The notes below the pieces were generated by a model. It was given only the letters and a program-made list of their open reading frames with translations, was not told where the DNA came from and did not search any database. A stretch of 28,342 bases of DNA, from positions 1-28,342 of IMG/VR virus record IMGVR_UViG_3300021197_000911. The stretch is one strand, 5' to 3'. Position numbers and translations under genes: made by a program. The DNA is from a virus. Positions 22,026 through 28,342 of the stretch are shown here, in pieces (position 1 is the first letter of the stretch; each line of letters opens with the position of its first letter).

Positions 22026-22211
22026 CTATTTTGTCTTTGGTCTGCCTGCTCTTTTTCTGATAGTAGGGTTCGTTATTTCGTCTTGGAGAGTTCTAAGACC
22101 CAACCCTTTTCTAGTTTTCTCGTTAATTCTTAACTGTTTCACAACTTCAATTAAGCCCTTTTCTTCGGCTTCTTCAATTGTGATATGAGATTTTATATAT
22201 GAATCAGCCAT
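22026..22211 (-). CDS. Small basic hypothetical protein (61 aa)
   Basis: The product starts MADSYIKSHITIEEAEEKGL, is helical in the middle (LIEVVKQLRINEKTRKGLG), and ends in basic KRAGRPKTK with a G-R-P core like an AT-hook. The ATG at 22211 overlaps the stop of the proline-rich gene (TGATG) and lacks a good ribosome binding site, so it depends on coupling. It is the last gene of the head block before the plus-strand island. The function is unknown; the tail suggests nucleic acid contact. Confidence 0.6.
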   Translation of the reverse strand: MADSYIKSHITIEEAEEKGLIEVVKQLRINEKTRKGLGLRTLQDEITNPTIRKRAGRPKTK

Positions 22212-22294
22212 CAATCTTTATGTGGTGTAAAGGGTTTATTTGGGCTGAATGGACTACAAGGGGGCAAGGGTGCTGGTCTAGGTGTTGGTTTCAT
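22211..22294 (-). CDS. Proline-rich micro-protein (27 aa), overlapping gene
   Basis: The frame MKPTPRPAPLPPCSPFSPNK continues to PFTPHKD, with ten prolines in 27 residues. It starts inside the end of the 66-residue gene (17-nt overlap, +1 frame) and its TGA overlaps the next ATG (TGATG). The chained overlaps on both sides suggest coupled translation. Chance is possible for so short a frame, but the strong composition and neat joins favour a real product. Confidence 0.45.
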   Translation of the reverse strand: MKPTPRPAPLPPCSPFSPNKPFTPHKD

Positions 22295-22478
22295 TTTTTC
22301 TTTTCTCGTAGTGTTTGATAATTTCTTCTACTTTTTTTCTGCGTTCTCTCGTAACAATTTCTGTTATTTCTTTTTCTGTTGCTGGTCTAGGAACTGGTGC
22401 GGGCTCGAAGTAATTATCTTCAAGTATGATATGAATTACTCGGTCATTGCCTGACCTTTTTATTTTATATGAAAGCAT
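22278..22478 (-). CDS. Hypothetical protein (66 aa) in head block
   Basis: The product starts MLSYKIKRSGNDRVIHIILE. A short beta segment is followed by a proline-rich hinge (YFEPAPVPRPATEKE) and a long charged helix (ITEIVTRERRKKVEEIIKHY). The ATG follows the stop of the 20-codon gene by one base. The family is unknown. In this place, between MuF and scaffold, phages often carry small poorly conserved head-associated genes. Confidence 0.65.
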   Translation of the reverse strand: MLSYKIKRSGNDRVIHIILEDNYFEPAPVPRPATEKEITEIVTRERRKKVEEIIKHYEKRKNETNT

Positions 22479-22479
22479 A

Positions 22480-22542
22480 CTAATATTTAGTATTCTTCTT
22501 CTTTGTCTTTTTAGTTTTCTTTGGTTTTTTCTTATAAGCCAT
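22480..22542 (-). CDS. Lysine-rich micro-protein (20 aa)
   Basis: MAYKKKPKKTKKTKKK and four more residues; twelve of twenty residues are lysine. GAGAGG lies 5 nt before the ATG. Tiny Lys-rich genes directly after portal or MuF genes are frequent in phages, which supports this one. It may bind DNA or the capsid interior, but that is a guess. Confidence 0.55.
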   Translation of the reverse strand: MAYKKKPKKTKKTKKKNTKY

Positions 22543-22552
22543 AATAACCTCT

Positions 22553-23428
22553 CTAATCTACTGGAACCCAGAAGTGTCTACAATTGTGTCCGCCTCTTAC
22601 AACGAATGGGTCACCACTTCTCTTACCTTTCCAAGATTGTCTTGCCCATAAACTTTGTGCTTCTGCTTTTGTGAATGTTCTGCCTACATTACGAATACAG
22701 AAATCTCTACTTTCTGATACTATTGAGCCTGTATATTTGAATTTAGTTAAGCCGGCTTGGTCTGCACGGTGTTTAATAAATGTAGCATCAAAGTCCATTA
22801 CTTTATCGTGCATTCCTGCTTTTACTGTGTTTTGTAAAGAACTGCCTACATTAACACCAGCAAACTTCTTTTTAAGAGCCGTATATGCTTTTGCGATATC
22901 GTCTTCTTTTCTGTTTGTGGCTTTACGAAGTCGAATTAACTTCTTTTGGAGTAATGTTGTTTGTAAATCATTAGTTTGAATGAATAGTCCTGATATAGCG
23001 TGTCTACTGTTTTGTGCGATTGCTTGAACGGTCATACCAGCGATAGCACCAATAACTATTTCACTGTTGACATTCTCACGCCCTGTTTTAACGCTTTCAT
23101 CGATTGATTGATAGGCTTGTGCTTTTAATTCACTTGCAACACGATTATCTAGTGGCGTTATTTCATCACCTACCATCTTTGTTGTGTCTACTGCTATCTT
23201 GTCGAATTCTTTAATATATTCCCGTACTCGAAGTGATATGAGTTCTTCAAAATCATCATTGATTGCAACTCTTAATCCTAGGAGTTCGTCTTTTGTTTTT
23301 GTTTCTAGTATTCGTTGAGCAATTCGATTTTCTAAGACTTTGCTGGCTGAATCCATATAATCATCGAACCCATCCAGAACCTCATCTATAATCTCACTAT
23401 GCTTCTGAATCTGTTCCGCTGTCGCCAT
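22553..23428 (-). CDS. MuF-type minor head protein (291 aa)
   Basis: The N-terminal two thirds are helical (EIIDEVLDGFDDYMDSASKV; GLRVAINDDFEELISLRVRE), with a membrane-like IVIGAIAGMTVQAIAQ stretch at about 125-140. The C-terminal part carries the Mu F-like fold signature: SESRDFCIRNVGRTFTKAEA (about 238-257), and the closing G-G-H-N-C-R-H (279-285). Cys and His at these places are hallmark residues. It overlaps the end of the portal gene by 32 nt, as portal-MuF pairs often do. The protein joins the procapsid with the portal and may be injected with the DNA. Confidence 0.88.
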   Translation of the reverse strand: MATAEQIQKHSEIIDEVLDGFDDYMDSASKVLENRIAQRILETKTKDELLGLRVAINDDFEELISLRVREYIKEFDKIAVDTTKMVGDEITPLDNRVASELKAQAYQSIDESVKTGRENVNSEIVIGAIAGMTVQAIAQNSRHAISGLFIQTNDLQTTLLQKKLIRLRKATNRKEDDIAKAYTALKKKFAGVNVGSSLQNTVKAGMHDKVMDFDATFIKHRADQAGLTKFKYTGSIVSESRDFCIRNVGRTFTKAEAQSLWARQSWKGKRSGDPFVVRGGHNCRHFWVPVD

Positions 23429-24809
23429 CTAAAATTACTCCAAACTCTGGTGCTTGTGAACCGTCTTCGATTTGCTTAATAATAATATCAATCGCTGTGT
23501 CATCTTCAACAACAGTTCTTGCAAGTTGTTTTGCAATCTCTGTCTTATATGCCGCTGATGATACTGGAGCAACAGAAGCCTTAAGTAAGAAATCTAATTC
23601 TGTATAAGCATCTCTCATATCAAAATCATCTGCATAATCAATAGAACCGTCAAATTCAATACCATAGAAACTAGAAAATAACTTCCAAATATGTTCTTCT
23701 GCGTTCTCTAAGTTGTCAGCCATTTGAGCAAGTTTTACATTCAGTAATTCTCTTTCAATCTTTAGACTAACACCCGAGGCTGTTCCTGTAGTTGTAGAAC
23801 GCAATGACGATAAGTGTGCCATTCTGTCAATCATTGAAACTTTCATTTCTATAGCACTAAGAATAGAACTAATAGATGATGATGCTGGTTGCAATAGATA
23901 AGGTTTTAATGCTGGATCCATATCATTGTCTTCTATAACAACAACACTACCAGCACCCGCTGAAGCATCAACACCTTCTGTCATCACAAGTGTTGGGTGA
24001 TTTGATATACGGATTACCTGCTCTAATTCCGATAATTCGTTGTAGATAGACTTCTGAACATCTGAAACATCTGCTATTTGAGAGATACCAATTCCTCTTT
24101 CGTGTGAGCGTTGTGCATACAAGAAAGTTGCTGGAATCATTTCCATTGCGTTGGCATATTGTTCAATCATAATATAAGTTTCTTCATCGTCTTTGTCTAC
24201 TTCATAAACAGTAACAACATCTTTATTCCAAACACGATAGACGCATTTTTCATCATCTTCGTATTCTTTAATCTTAAGCATTGTTATTTCATAACGACCA
24301 TTGCGTTGTCTTTCCCATTCCCAATCTATAATATTTTCTGGTGTGACAATAGACAAATAAGGTCTAATACCTTCTGCTAATTCTTCTGCTAATGTGTTGG
24401 CTTCACTCACTGGTTTATCTAAAATCAACAGCACGTGACCGTAGATAGTTGCAAGTGTGGTCGCATCACGCATAACAGAATCAAAACTTCTGCCTTCCAA
24501 ATCTGCATCGTTAAGAAATTCTTTTAATGCTTGATTTTCACTAAGTGAGCCAAACGTTCTATTTGGTGTTTCACGCCAAATAAAACTTGAATAAGTGTCA
24601 ACTACATTTCTACAATGATTGTCTAATGGAGTTGTCATCAAACGTTTTTCATATTCGTTCTGTCCTCCGTGTTCCTCTTGTAGATATTTGCGTAGATATT
24701 GACCGCTTTGGTAATCTTTACCGCCGTAATAACTGTTGTAATAATACTGCCAACGGTATACATTTGCTTTGTATAATTTATGTTTATTTGTTATTTCATC
24801 ATAATTCAT
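23397..24809 (-). CDS. Portal protein (470 aa)
   Basis: Placed between large terminase and MuF. The sequence has a portal-type layout. An N-terminal region with RWQYYYNSYYGGKDY (about 19-33) comes first, then TTPLDNHCRNVVDTYSSFIW (about 59-78). Clip and stem strands include YGHVLLILDKPVSEA, LSIVTPENIIDWEWER and YRVWNKDVVTVYEV, followed by the long stem helix SDVQKSIYNELSELEQVIRI. The crown helix EIAKQLARTVVEDDTAIDII is near the end. Length is typical for SPP1 gp6-like portals, though the subfamily is not certain. The ATG has AAGGAA upstream and follows the terminase stop by 11 nt. It forms the dodecameric DNA channel at one capsid vertex. Confidence 0.88.
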   Translation of the reverse strand: MNYDEITNKHKLYKANVYRWQYYYNSYYGGKDYQSGQYLRKYLQEEHGGQNEYEKRLMTTPLDNHCRNVVDTYSSFIWRETPNRTFGSLSENQALKEFLNDADLEGRSFDSVMRDATTLATIYGHVLLILDKPVSEANTLAEELAEGIRPYLSIVTPENIIDWEWERQRNGRYEITMLKIKEYEDDEKCVYRVWNKDVVTVYEVDKDDEETYIMIEQYANAMEMIPATFLYAQRSHERGIGISQIADVSDVQKSIYNELSELEQVIRISNHPTLVMTEGVDASAGAGSVVVIEDNDMDPALKPYLLQPASSSISSILSAIEMKVSMIDRMAHLSSLRSTTTGTASGVSLKIERELLNVKLAQMADNLENAEEHIWKLFSSFYGIEFDGSIDYADDFDMRDAYTELDFLLKASVAPVSSAAYKTEIAKQLARTVVEDDTAIDIIIKQIEDGSQAPEFGVILDGDSGTDSEA

Positions 24810-24820
24810 AGTGCTGTTCC

Positions 24821-26050
24821 TTACATATGTGTGAAACGAGATGGTCTCGCTGTTTCTCTTACTTCCTTTTTAATAGGAGAAAGATGCGATACCAAGTATC
24901 CTAAGGCATCGTTTTGGTGGTCAAATCCACCGTCTTTATCTGGAATTGCTGTTCCAGATTTATAAATTTGTCGCTCTAAACATCTCATTGAGTTAGTGCA
25001 TTTAGGGTCAATACTAAATCGTATTGTTCCGTCTGCTGACTCCATAAGACTATTTACTGCATTTATACGGTCTCTGACCGCATCGTGTTTTCTTTTTACT
25101 TCTACATTAAAATATTTCTGTAGAATCGTAACATCTGTTCTGCCGTTTGCTGATGTTTTGCGTTGTCTACCAGCAGGGTCAGGATATATTGTTACCATTG
25201 CCTGATTATAACGATTCATAATCTCTTGGCATAATTCTTCTGTATTCGAACCATACATTGATATTTCATCAAATTGATGTAGTACTCCATCGATGATTTG
25301 ACAGATTGATGCACTCATCGGGTCGATGTTAAAGTCCATACCAATATATATTCTGCCGTTCTCATCAAATTCTTTTTTCTTCATATGTTTCTCTCTGTCG
25401 AAGTTATAATAGATAACTCCAGAGAAGTTTTGAAATGCCGCTAGATATTCTTGCTGGAATTGTCTAGCATCCATATCTTCTTTGGCTCTTTCAACTTCTT
25501 CTTCACTTACTTGTCCACCGTCTAATGTCGTAAACTGAAATGATTCCCAATCTTTATCATCTCTTTGTCCGTAATCGTATAAGTCTTTGAAATGATTAAA
25601 TCCACGAGGTGTGCCACAAAACAACGCTGAACCCGGTGGGTTCTGTGCTGACAATGTTGGTCTTAATACTACTTCCCACGCTTCTCGTCTCATATCTGCA
25701 TATTCATCCAATACTAAAAAATCTACACCAGAACCACGCAATGTATCAAATCTATCTGAACCTTTCAGACTGATTTTACTGTTATTAACCAAACGAATTG
25801 ATAACTCATTTTGATTAATCTTTTTTGCCCATCCTAGTTCTTTCATTCTACCACAAAGTTCTTCCCATACAATGTTCTTCGCTTGTGCGTATGTGGGTGC
25901 GATATACCAAATATTCTTATTTGGAAATCTAGCAAATCTTGCCATCTCTCTGATAGCAAAAAATGTTTTACCACAACGTCTGCCTGCTACAAAAACTCTA
26001 AATCTAGCATCAGACTTCGCTATTTCTTTCTGCGCCTTATTCAGAGCCAT
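24821..26050 (-). CDS. terL: Terminase large subunit (409 aa)
   Basis: The ATPase domain has a deviant Walker A G23-R-R-C-G-K-T29, the adenine-region strand NIWYIAPTYAQAK, Walker B FLVLDEYAD with D115-E116, and the coupling motif GSALFCGTPRG (140-150). The nuclease domain follows, with YIGMDFN (D239), TIYPDPAG (D291) and GGFDHQNDALGYL (D377/D381), the expected RNase H-like metal ligands. All catalytic residues are present, so the enzyme should be active. The start overlaps the small subunit gene by 14 nt. It pumps DNA into the procapsid through the portal and cuts concatemers. Confidence 0.96.
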   Translation of the reverse strand: MALNKAQKEIAKSDARFRVFVAGRRCGKTFFAIREMARFARFPNKNIWYIAPTYAQAKNIVWEELCGRMKELGWAKKINQNELSIRLVNNSKISLKGSDRFDTLRGSGVDFLVLDEYADMRREAWEVVLRPTLSAQNPPGSALFCGTPRGFNHFKDLYDYGQRDDKDWESFQFTTLDGGQVSEEEVERAKEDMDARQFQQEYLAAFQNFSGVIYYNFDREKHMKKKEFDENGRIYIGMDFNIDPMSASICQIIDGVLHQFDEISMYGSNTEELCQEIMNRYNQAMVTIYPDPAGRQRKTSANGRTDVTILQKYFNVEVKRKHDAVRDRINAVNSLMESADGTIRFSIDPKCTNSMRCLERQIYKSGTAIPDKDGGFDHQNDALGYLVSHLSPIKKEVRETARPSRFTHM

Positions 26051-26375
26051 CTAGGTCATCTGTCCAAGGCAAAATCTTGTTCGTGTCATCATCCATAGGA
26101 CTTTCACTTTGTCCTAACCATTGCTTTCCTAGCCATATCAACATTGTTGGTTGACCTGATAAAGCAACTTCCATTTGCTTTCTTCTTAATGACATCTTAC
26201 CGTTTGCTTTTCCTCTAGCAATAATATCAGAAAATCTGTTTCTAATTGTATCAGGATGACAGCCTACTATATCTGCTATCTCTTTTACTGAACAATGAAT
26301 AGTTGCTAATTTTTCAACTAACTCCTTATCAATTTTCTTCTTCGGTCGTCCGTTCTTTTTCTGTTCTTCACTCAT
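26037..26375 (-). CDS. terS: Terminase small subunit (112 aa)
   Basis: I use the ATG at 26375, which has GGGAG 8 nt upstream; a longer frame from 26468 lacks a site and overlaps the preceding gene. The product begins MSEEQKKNGRPKKKIDKELV. It has a helix-turn-helix (LATIHCSVKEIADIVGCHPDTIRNRF as two helices and a turn, about 24-49) as in many small terminases, then a basic segment and VALSGQPTMLIWLGKQWLGQ. This last segment is a pattern typical of small terminase oligomerisation regions (N-x-x-M-x-x-W-L-x-K-x-x-L). It recognises the packaging start site and loads the large subunit. Confidence 0.88.
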   Translation of the reverse strand: MSEEQKKNGRPKKKIDKELVEKLATIHCSVKEIADIVGCHPDTIRNRFSDIIARGKANGKMSLRRKQMEVALSGQPTMLIWLGKQWLGQSESPMDDDTNKILPWTDDLDGSE

Positions 26376-26413
26376 CGAGTTTCTCCCATTTATCCCCTCT
26401 GGTAGAGGTAAAT

Positions 26414-26659
26414 TTACATAAAGTAATTGGCTACTGCCGATCCAACCACCAAGAGCATAATAGCCCAAAGACGGCCGTCAATCTTTTCAACTTTTTTATC
26501 AATCTTTCTTAATTCACTGTCTATGAATTTCTGGTTTGTTTTAATTTCAGTCAAATCATTTTTCATATCCATTATGTCCAGTGTATTTTGTTTAACATCA
26601 ATCTCTGTTTGATTTGCTTCAATCATCACAACTTTGTTTTTTGGTCTAATCTTATCCAT
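26414..26659 (-). CDS. XhlA-like coiled-coil membrane protein (81 aa), possible holin-associated
   Basis: The product has an N-terminal polar part, a long coiled coil (about 14-62, with DIMDMKNDLTEIKTNQKFID and SELRKIDKKVEKIDGRL) and one C-terminal membrane segment (about 64-80, LWAIMLLVVGSAVANYF). This matches the layout of the XhlA family of phage lysis-associated proteins. The ATG at 26659 overlaps the end of the fiber gene by 8 nt; an in-frame ATG at 26740 lies deeper inside the fiber gene and is less likely. No endolysin gene is recognised nearby, so a lysis role is only suggested by architecture. Confidence 0.6.
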   Translation of the reverse strand: MDKIRPKNKVVMIEANQTEIDVKQNTLDIMDMKNDLTEIKTNQKFIDSELRKIDKKVEKIDGRLWAIMLLVVGSAVANYFM

Positions 26660-28342
26660 GGAAGTTAACCCACGCTGTGCCATTGTAGCCTCTAAACTTG
26701 CCCGTAGTTGTATTAAAGTAGAAATCTCCGGCTTCAGCACTTGATGGGTCTGCTGTTAATGTGTGCATCTTAGTAACTTGATTTAATGAAACTCTGTCTT
26801 CTTCAAGTGTCATCATATCTGATGTTGTGCTTGTTCCTTCGTTTCTAAGTTTTATTTTACCACTTGGTGTTCCTTGTGACCCACTGCCATTATATGTTAG
26901 ATAGATACCACTTAAATCAGTTGCGCCAGAGCCTCCTGGTTTATTAACAACTCTTAACTCTGTTGATACTTCAGTAAAATTTATATTCGTTGTAACTGTG
27001 TTTGTTGTTAAATCACTAGTAGGGTTACCGTTGGCATCTGGTCCGCTATTACCTGTTACTGATAAAGTATATTCACCATCCCAACTATCTACTGTTGAAC
27101 TGCCTGCTGAACCGGACTCACTTGTGTTTACTAACTTGACCAAGTTAGCACCCATATTTAATAACTTGCCAGTCTCATCTTGTGCGGCGAACCTAACTTG
27201 AACACCGTGTCCTGCTAATCCACCAGAGATATCATAATCCATCTGGTTAATAAAATACTGTGCTTCTGGTTGTGCTTGGTTAATATTTGATGTTTGTTGT
27301 ATGCCAACGAAAGGATAACCTGTATTCGGAGTTGATGCTGAACGAATACCATCACCTTGTGTTAACATATTAAATCCGCCCCATTGTGATACACCAGGAA
27401 TAGTTAAACCTTGTGTATTTGCGGCGATACCTTTTGTGTCTGTGTTTGTTGCTGTTAAATCACCATTTAAGTTACCAGTTACATTACCAGTTAAGTTACC
27501 AGTTACATTACCAGTTAAGTTACCTGTTACATCACCAGTTACATCACCAGTTAAGTCACCTTCAAATGTTACATTAAATGTTGGACCACCAGTTACATAT
27601 GGTCCGATGTGCATATCTTGTCCCCAAGGTTTAAGCGTTGAATCAGCCCCAGAGTTTGACTGAAAGAATGCACCTGAACTACCGTCACCAAGCCAGAATG
27701 ATGGTGCGACTGAATATACATAACCTGCGGCACCCGATGCTTTTAATGTTAATACTCTGCCTGCATCTGCTTCTAGTTGGTTAAAGTTTTCACCATAACC
27801 AGTTGTTCCGTTAGTAAATGTGAGTTCGTCAATTGTTACTGTGCCACTTAAATCGAGTGTTGTTTCGCCCTCAATGGCAGAAATTGCGTTTGCATTTGTA
27901 TAATGTGATAAGTCTGAAATCTGTGATTCTGTTATCGATAATGCCGCTTGATGACCAGTTACATCTGATTCTGTTACTGTATATCCTGTAATATATCCTG
28001 GCGTTGCGTGATTACCCCAACCGTATGCTGTGTCCCATTGTGAAATCTTTGTGTTATCTTGTGTCCATTTTGTGCCAATACTTGTTGCTGTTGTTGTAGC
28101 AAAGTTGGCATCATCACCTAATGCGGATGCTAATTCATTTAATGTGTCTAAGGCTGCCGGTGCAGAATCAACTAAAGCCGCTGTGGCTGTCGAAATAGCA
28201 CTATCTGTTTCTGCTGAAGTATAATGTCCTGCGATATCTACTGAACCAGTTGCTGATATTGTTAGATTACCAGCAGTTGTTGTAATACTCGACTCATCAA
28301 TCTTAACTGCACCAGCAATTGGACCAACGTATACATCTGCGG
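26652..28342 (-). CDS. Tail fiber protein, C-terminal part (cut by right window edge)
   Basis: The minus frame is open from the window edge (first full codon at 28340) to the stop at 26652, 562 residues. An internal ATG at 27614 is not the start because coding continues upstream through it. It contains the common fiber segment LVDSAPAALDTLNELASALG (about residues 59-78), repeated SDLSHYTNANAISAIEGETT-type strands, and a tandem Gly-Asn-Leu-Thr-Gly-Asn-Val-Thr repeat (27469-27560). The end reads DPSSAEAGDFYFNTTTGKFR, GYNGTAWVNFHG, the widespread terminal module of phage fibers. It joins in frame with the partial gene at 1-733 if the window is circular. It precedes the holin-like and terminase genes. 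Confidence 0.82.
   Translation of the reverse strand, partial: ADVYVGPIAGAVKIDESSITTTAGNLTISATGSVDIAGHYTSAETDSAISTATAALVDSAPAALDTLNELASALGDDANFATTTATSIGTKWTQDNTKISQWDTAYGWGNHATPGYITGYTVTESDVTGHQAALSITESQISDLSHYTNANAISAIEGETTLDLSGTVTIDELTFTNGTTGYGENFNQLEADAGRVLTLKASGAAGYVYSVAPSFWLGDGSSGAFFQSNSGADSTLKPWGQDMHIGPYVTGGPTFNVTFEGDLTGDVTGDVTGNLTGNVTGNLTGNVTGNLNGDLTATNTDTKGIAANTQGLTIPGVSQWGGFNMLTQGDGIRSASTPNTGYPFVGIQQTSNINQAQPEAQYFINQMDYDISGGLAGHGVQVRFAAQDETGKLLNMGANLVKLVNTSESGSAGSSTVDSWDGEYTLSVTGNSGPDANGNPTSDLTTNTVTTNINFTEVSTELRVVNKPGGSGATDLSGIYLTYNGSGSQGTPSGKIKLRNEGTSTTSDMMTLEEDRVSLNQVTKMHTLTADPSSAEAGDFYFNTTTGKFRGYNGTAWVNFHG
27469..27560 (-). repeat. 24-nt tandem repeat in the fiber gene
   Basis: Three consecutive 24-nt units (27469-27492, 27493-27516, 27517-27540; the first two identical) plus a partial unit, each made of two 12-nt halves. 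They encode alternating G-N-L-T and G-N-V-T tetrapeptides. Such repeats can change copy number and vary fiber length. Confidence 0.85.

Noticed and set aside
22291-22305. A-AAA-AAT slippery heptamer at the end of the 66-residue gene, as a frameshift into the proline-rich frame
   Set aside because: A -1 slip meets TGA at once; the proline-rich frame is +1 and has its own ATG, so coupled re-initiation is simpler.
27469-27560. CRISPR-like array
   Set aside because: The 24-nt units are contiguous without unique spacers and lie in frame inside the fiber gene.
28339-28342. End-to-start junction forms an EcoRI site (G then AATTC), suggesting a cloned restriction fragment
   Set aside because: Several intact GAATTC sites occur inside the window (for example near 1968 and 8338), so it is not a complete-digest fragment; coincidence or a software cut is possible.

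Overview
The window is an AT-rich phage genome segment, probably from a marine tailed phage with a lambda-like long non-contractile tail (siphovirus morphology). This rests on a complete head and tail gene set in canonical order on the minus strand: small and large terminase, portal, MuF-type minor head protein, scaffold, HK97-fold capsid protein, head-tail connector, gp10/Z-like protein, tail terminator, tail tube, a G/GT chaperone pair with a -1 frameshift site, tape measure, M-like and L-like proteins, and a J-like tip protein. The host cannot be read from the sequence. The low G+C content and the fiber motifs common in marine phages suggest an AT-rich marine bacterium, but this is inference.

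Layout. 1-1065 (minus): an Ig-like tail protein, then the first 244 codons of a tail fiber cut by the left edge. 1160-2706 (plus): two early-type units, each with a strong sigma70 promoter, the same leader hairpin, one gene (an unknown acidic protein; a GT-A glycosyltransferase) and a terminator. 2746-3953 (minus): a small unit encoding two unknown proteins, an HNH endonuclease and a tiny membrane protein. 4080-5046: mostly non-coding, with a roughly 600-nt hairpin-rich candidate RNA, one 44-codon gene on a probably leaderless mRNA, a bidirectional terminator and a candidate small RNA. 5047-20843 (minus): tail and capsid genes read from scaffold to tail tip, ending with a 1715-residue repeat protein. 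21065-21960 (plus): an island of three small genes and a structured RNA with its own promoters and terminator, inserted against the direction of the head genes. 22026-28342 (minus): four tiny genes, MuF, portal, terminases, a holin-like protein and a fiber gene cut by the right edge.

The fiber reading frames at the two edges would join exactly in frame (733 + 1691 = 2424 nt = 808 codons). The window may therefore be a whole circular or circularly permuted genome of 28,342 bp opened inside the fiber gene. If so, the minus strand forms four transcription blocks. Each block has one copy of ATAAATAC near its upstream end, resembling the core of T4-type late promoters, while plus-strand genes use near-identical host-type promoters. 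No replication, integration or endolysin gene was recognised, which is remarkable if the genome is complete.

The strongest points for follow-up are the large candidate RNA at 4100-4691, the self-contained RNA at 21750-21960, the late-promoter-like motif set, the GGGAAAC frameshift site, and the glycosyltransferase without recognisable base-modification partners.
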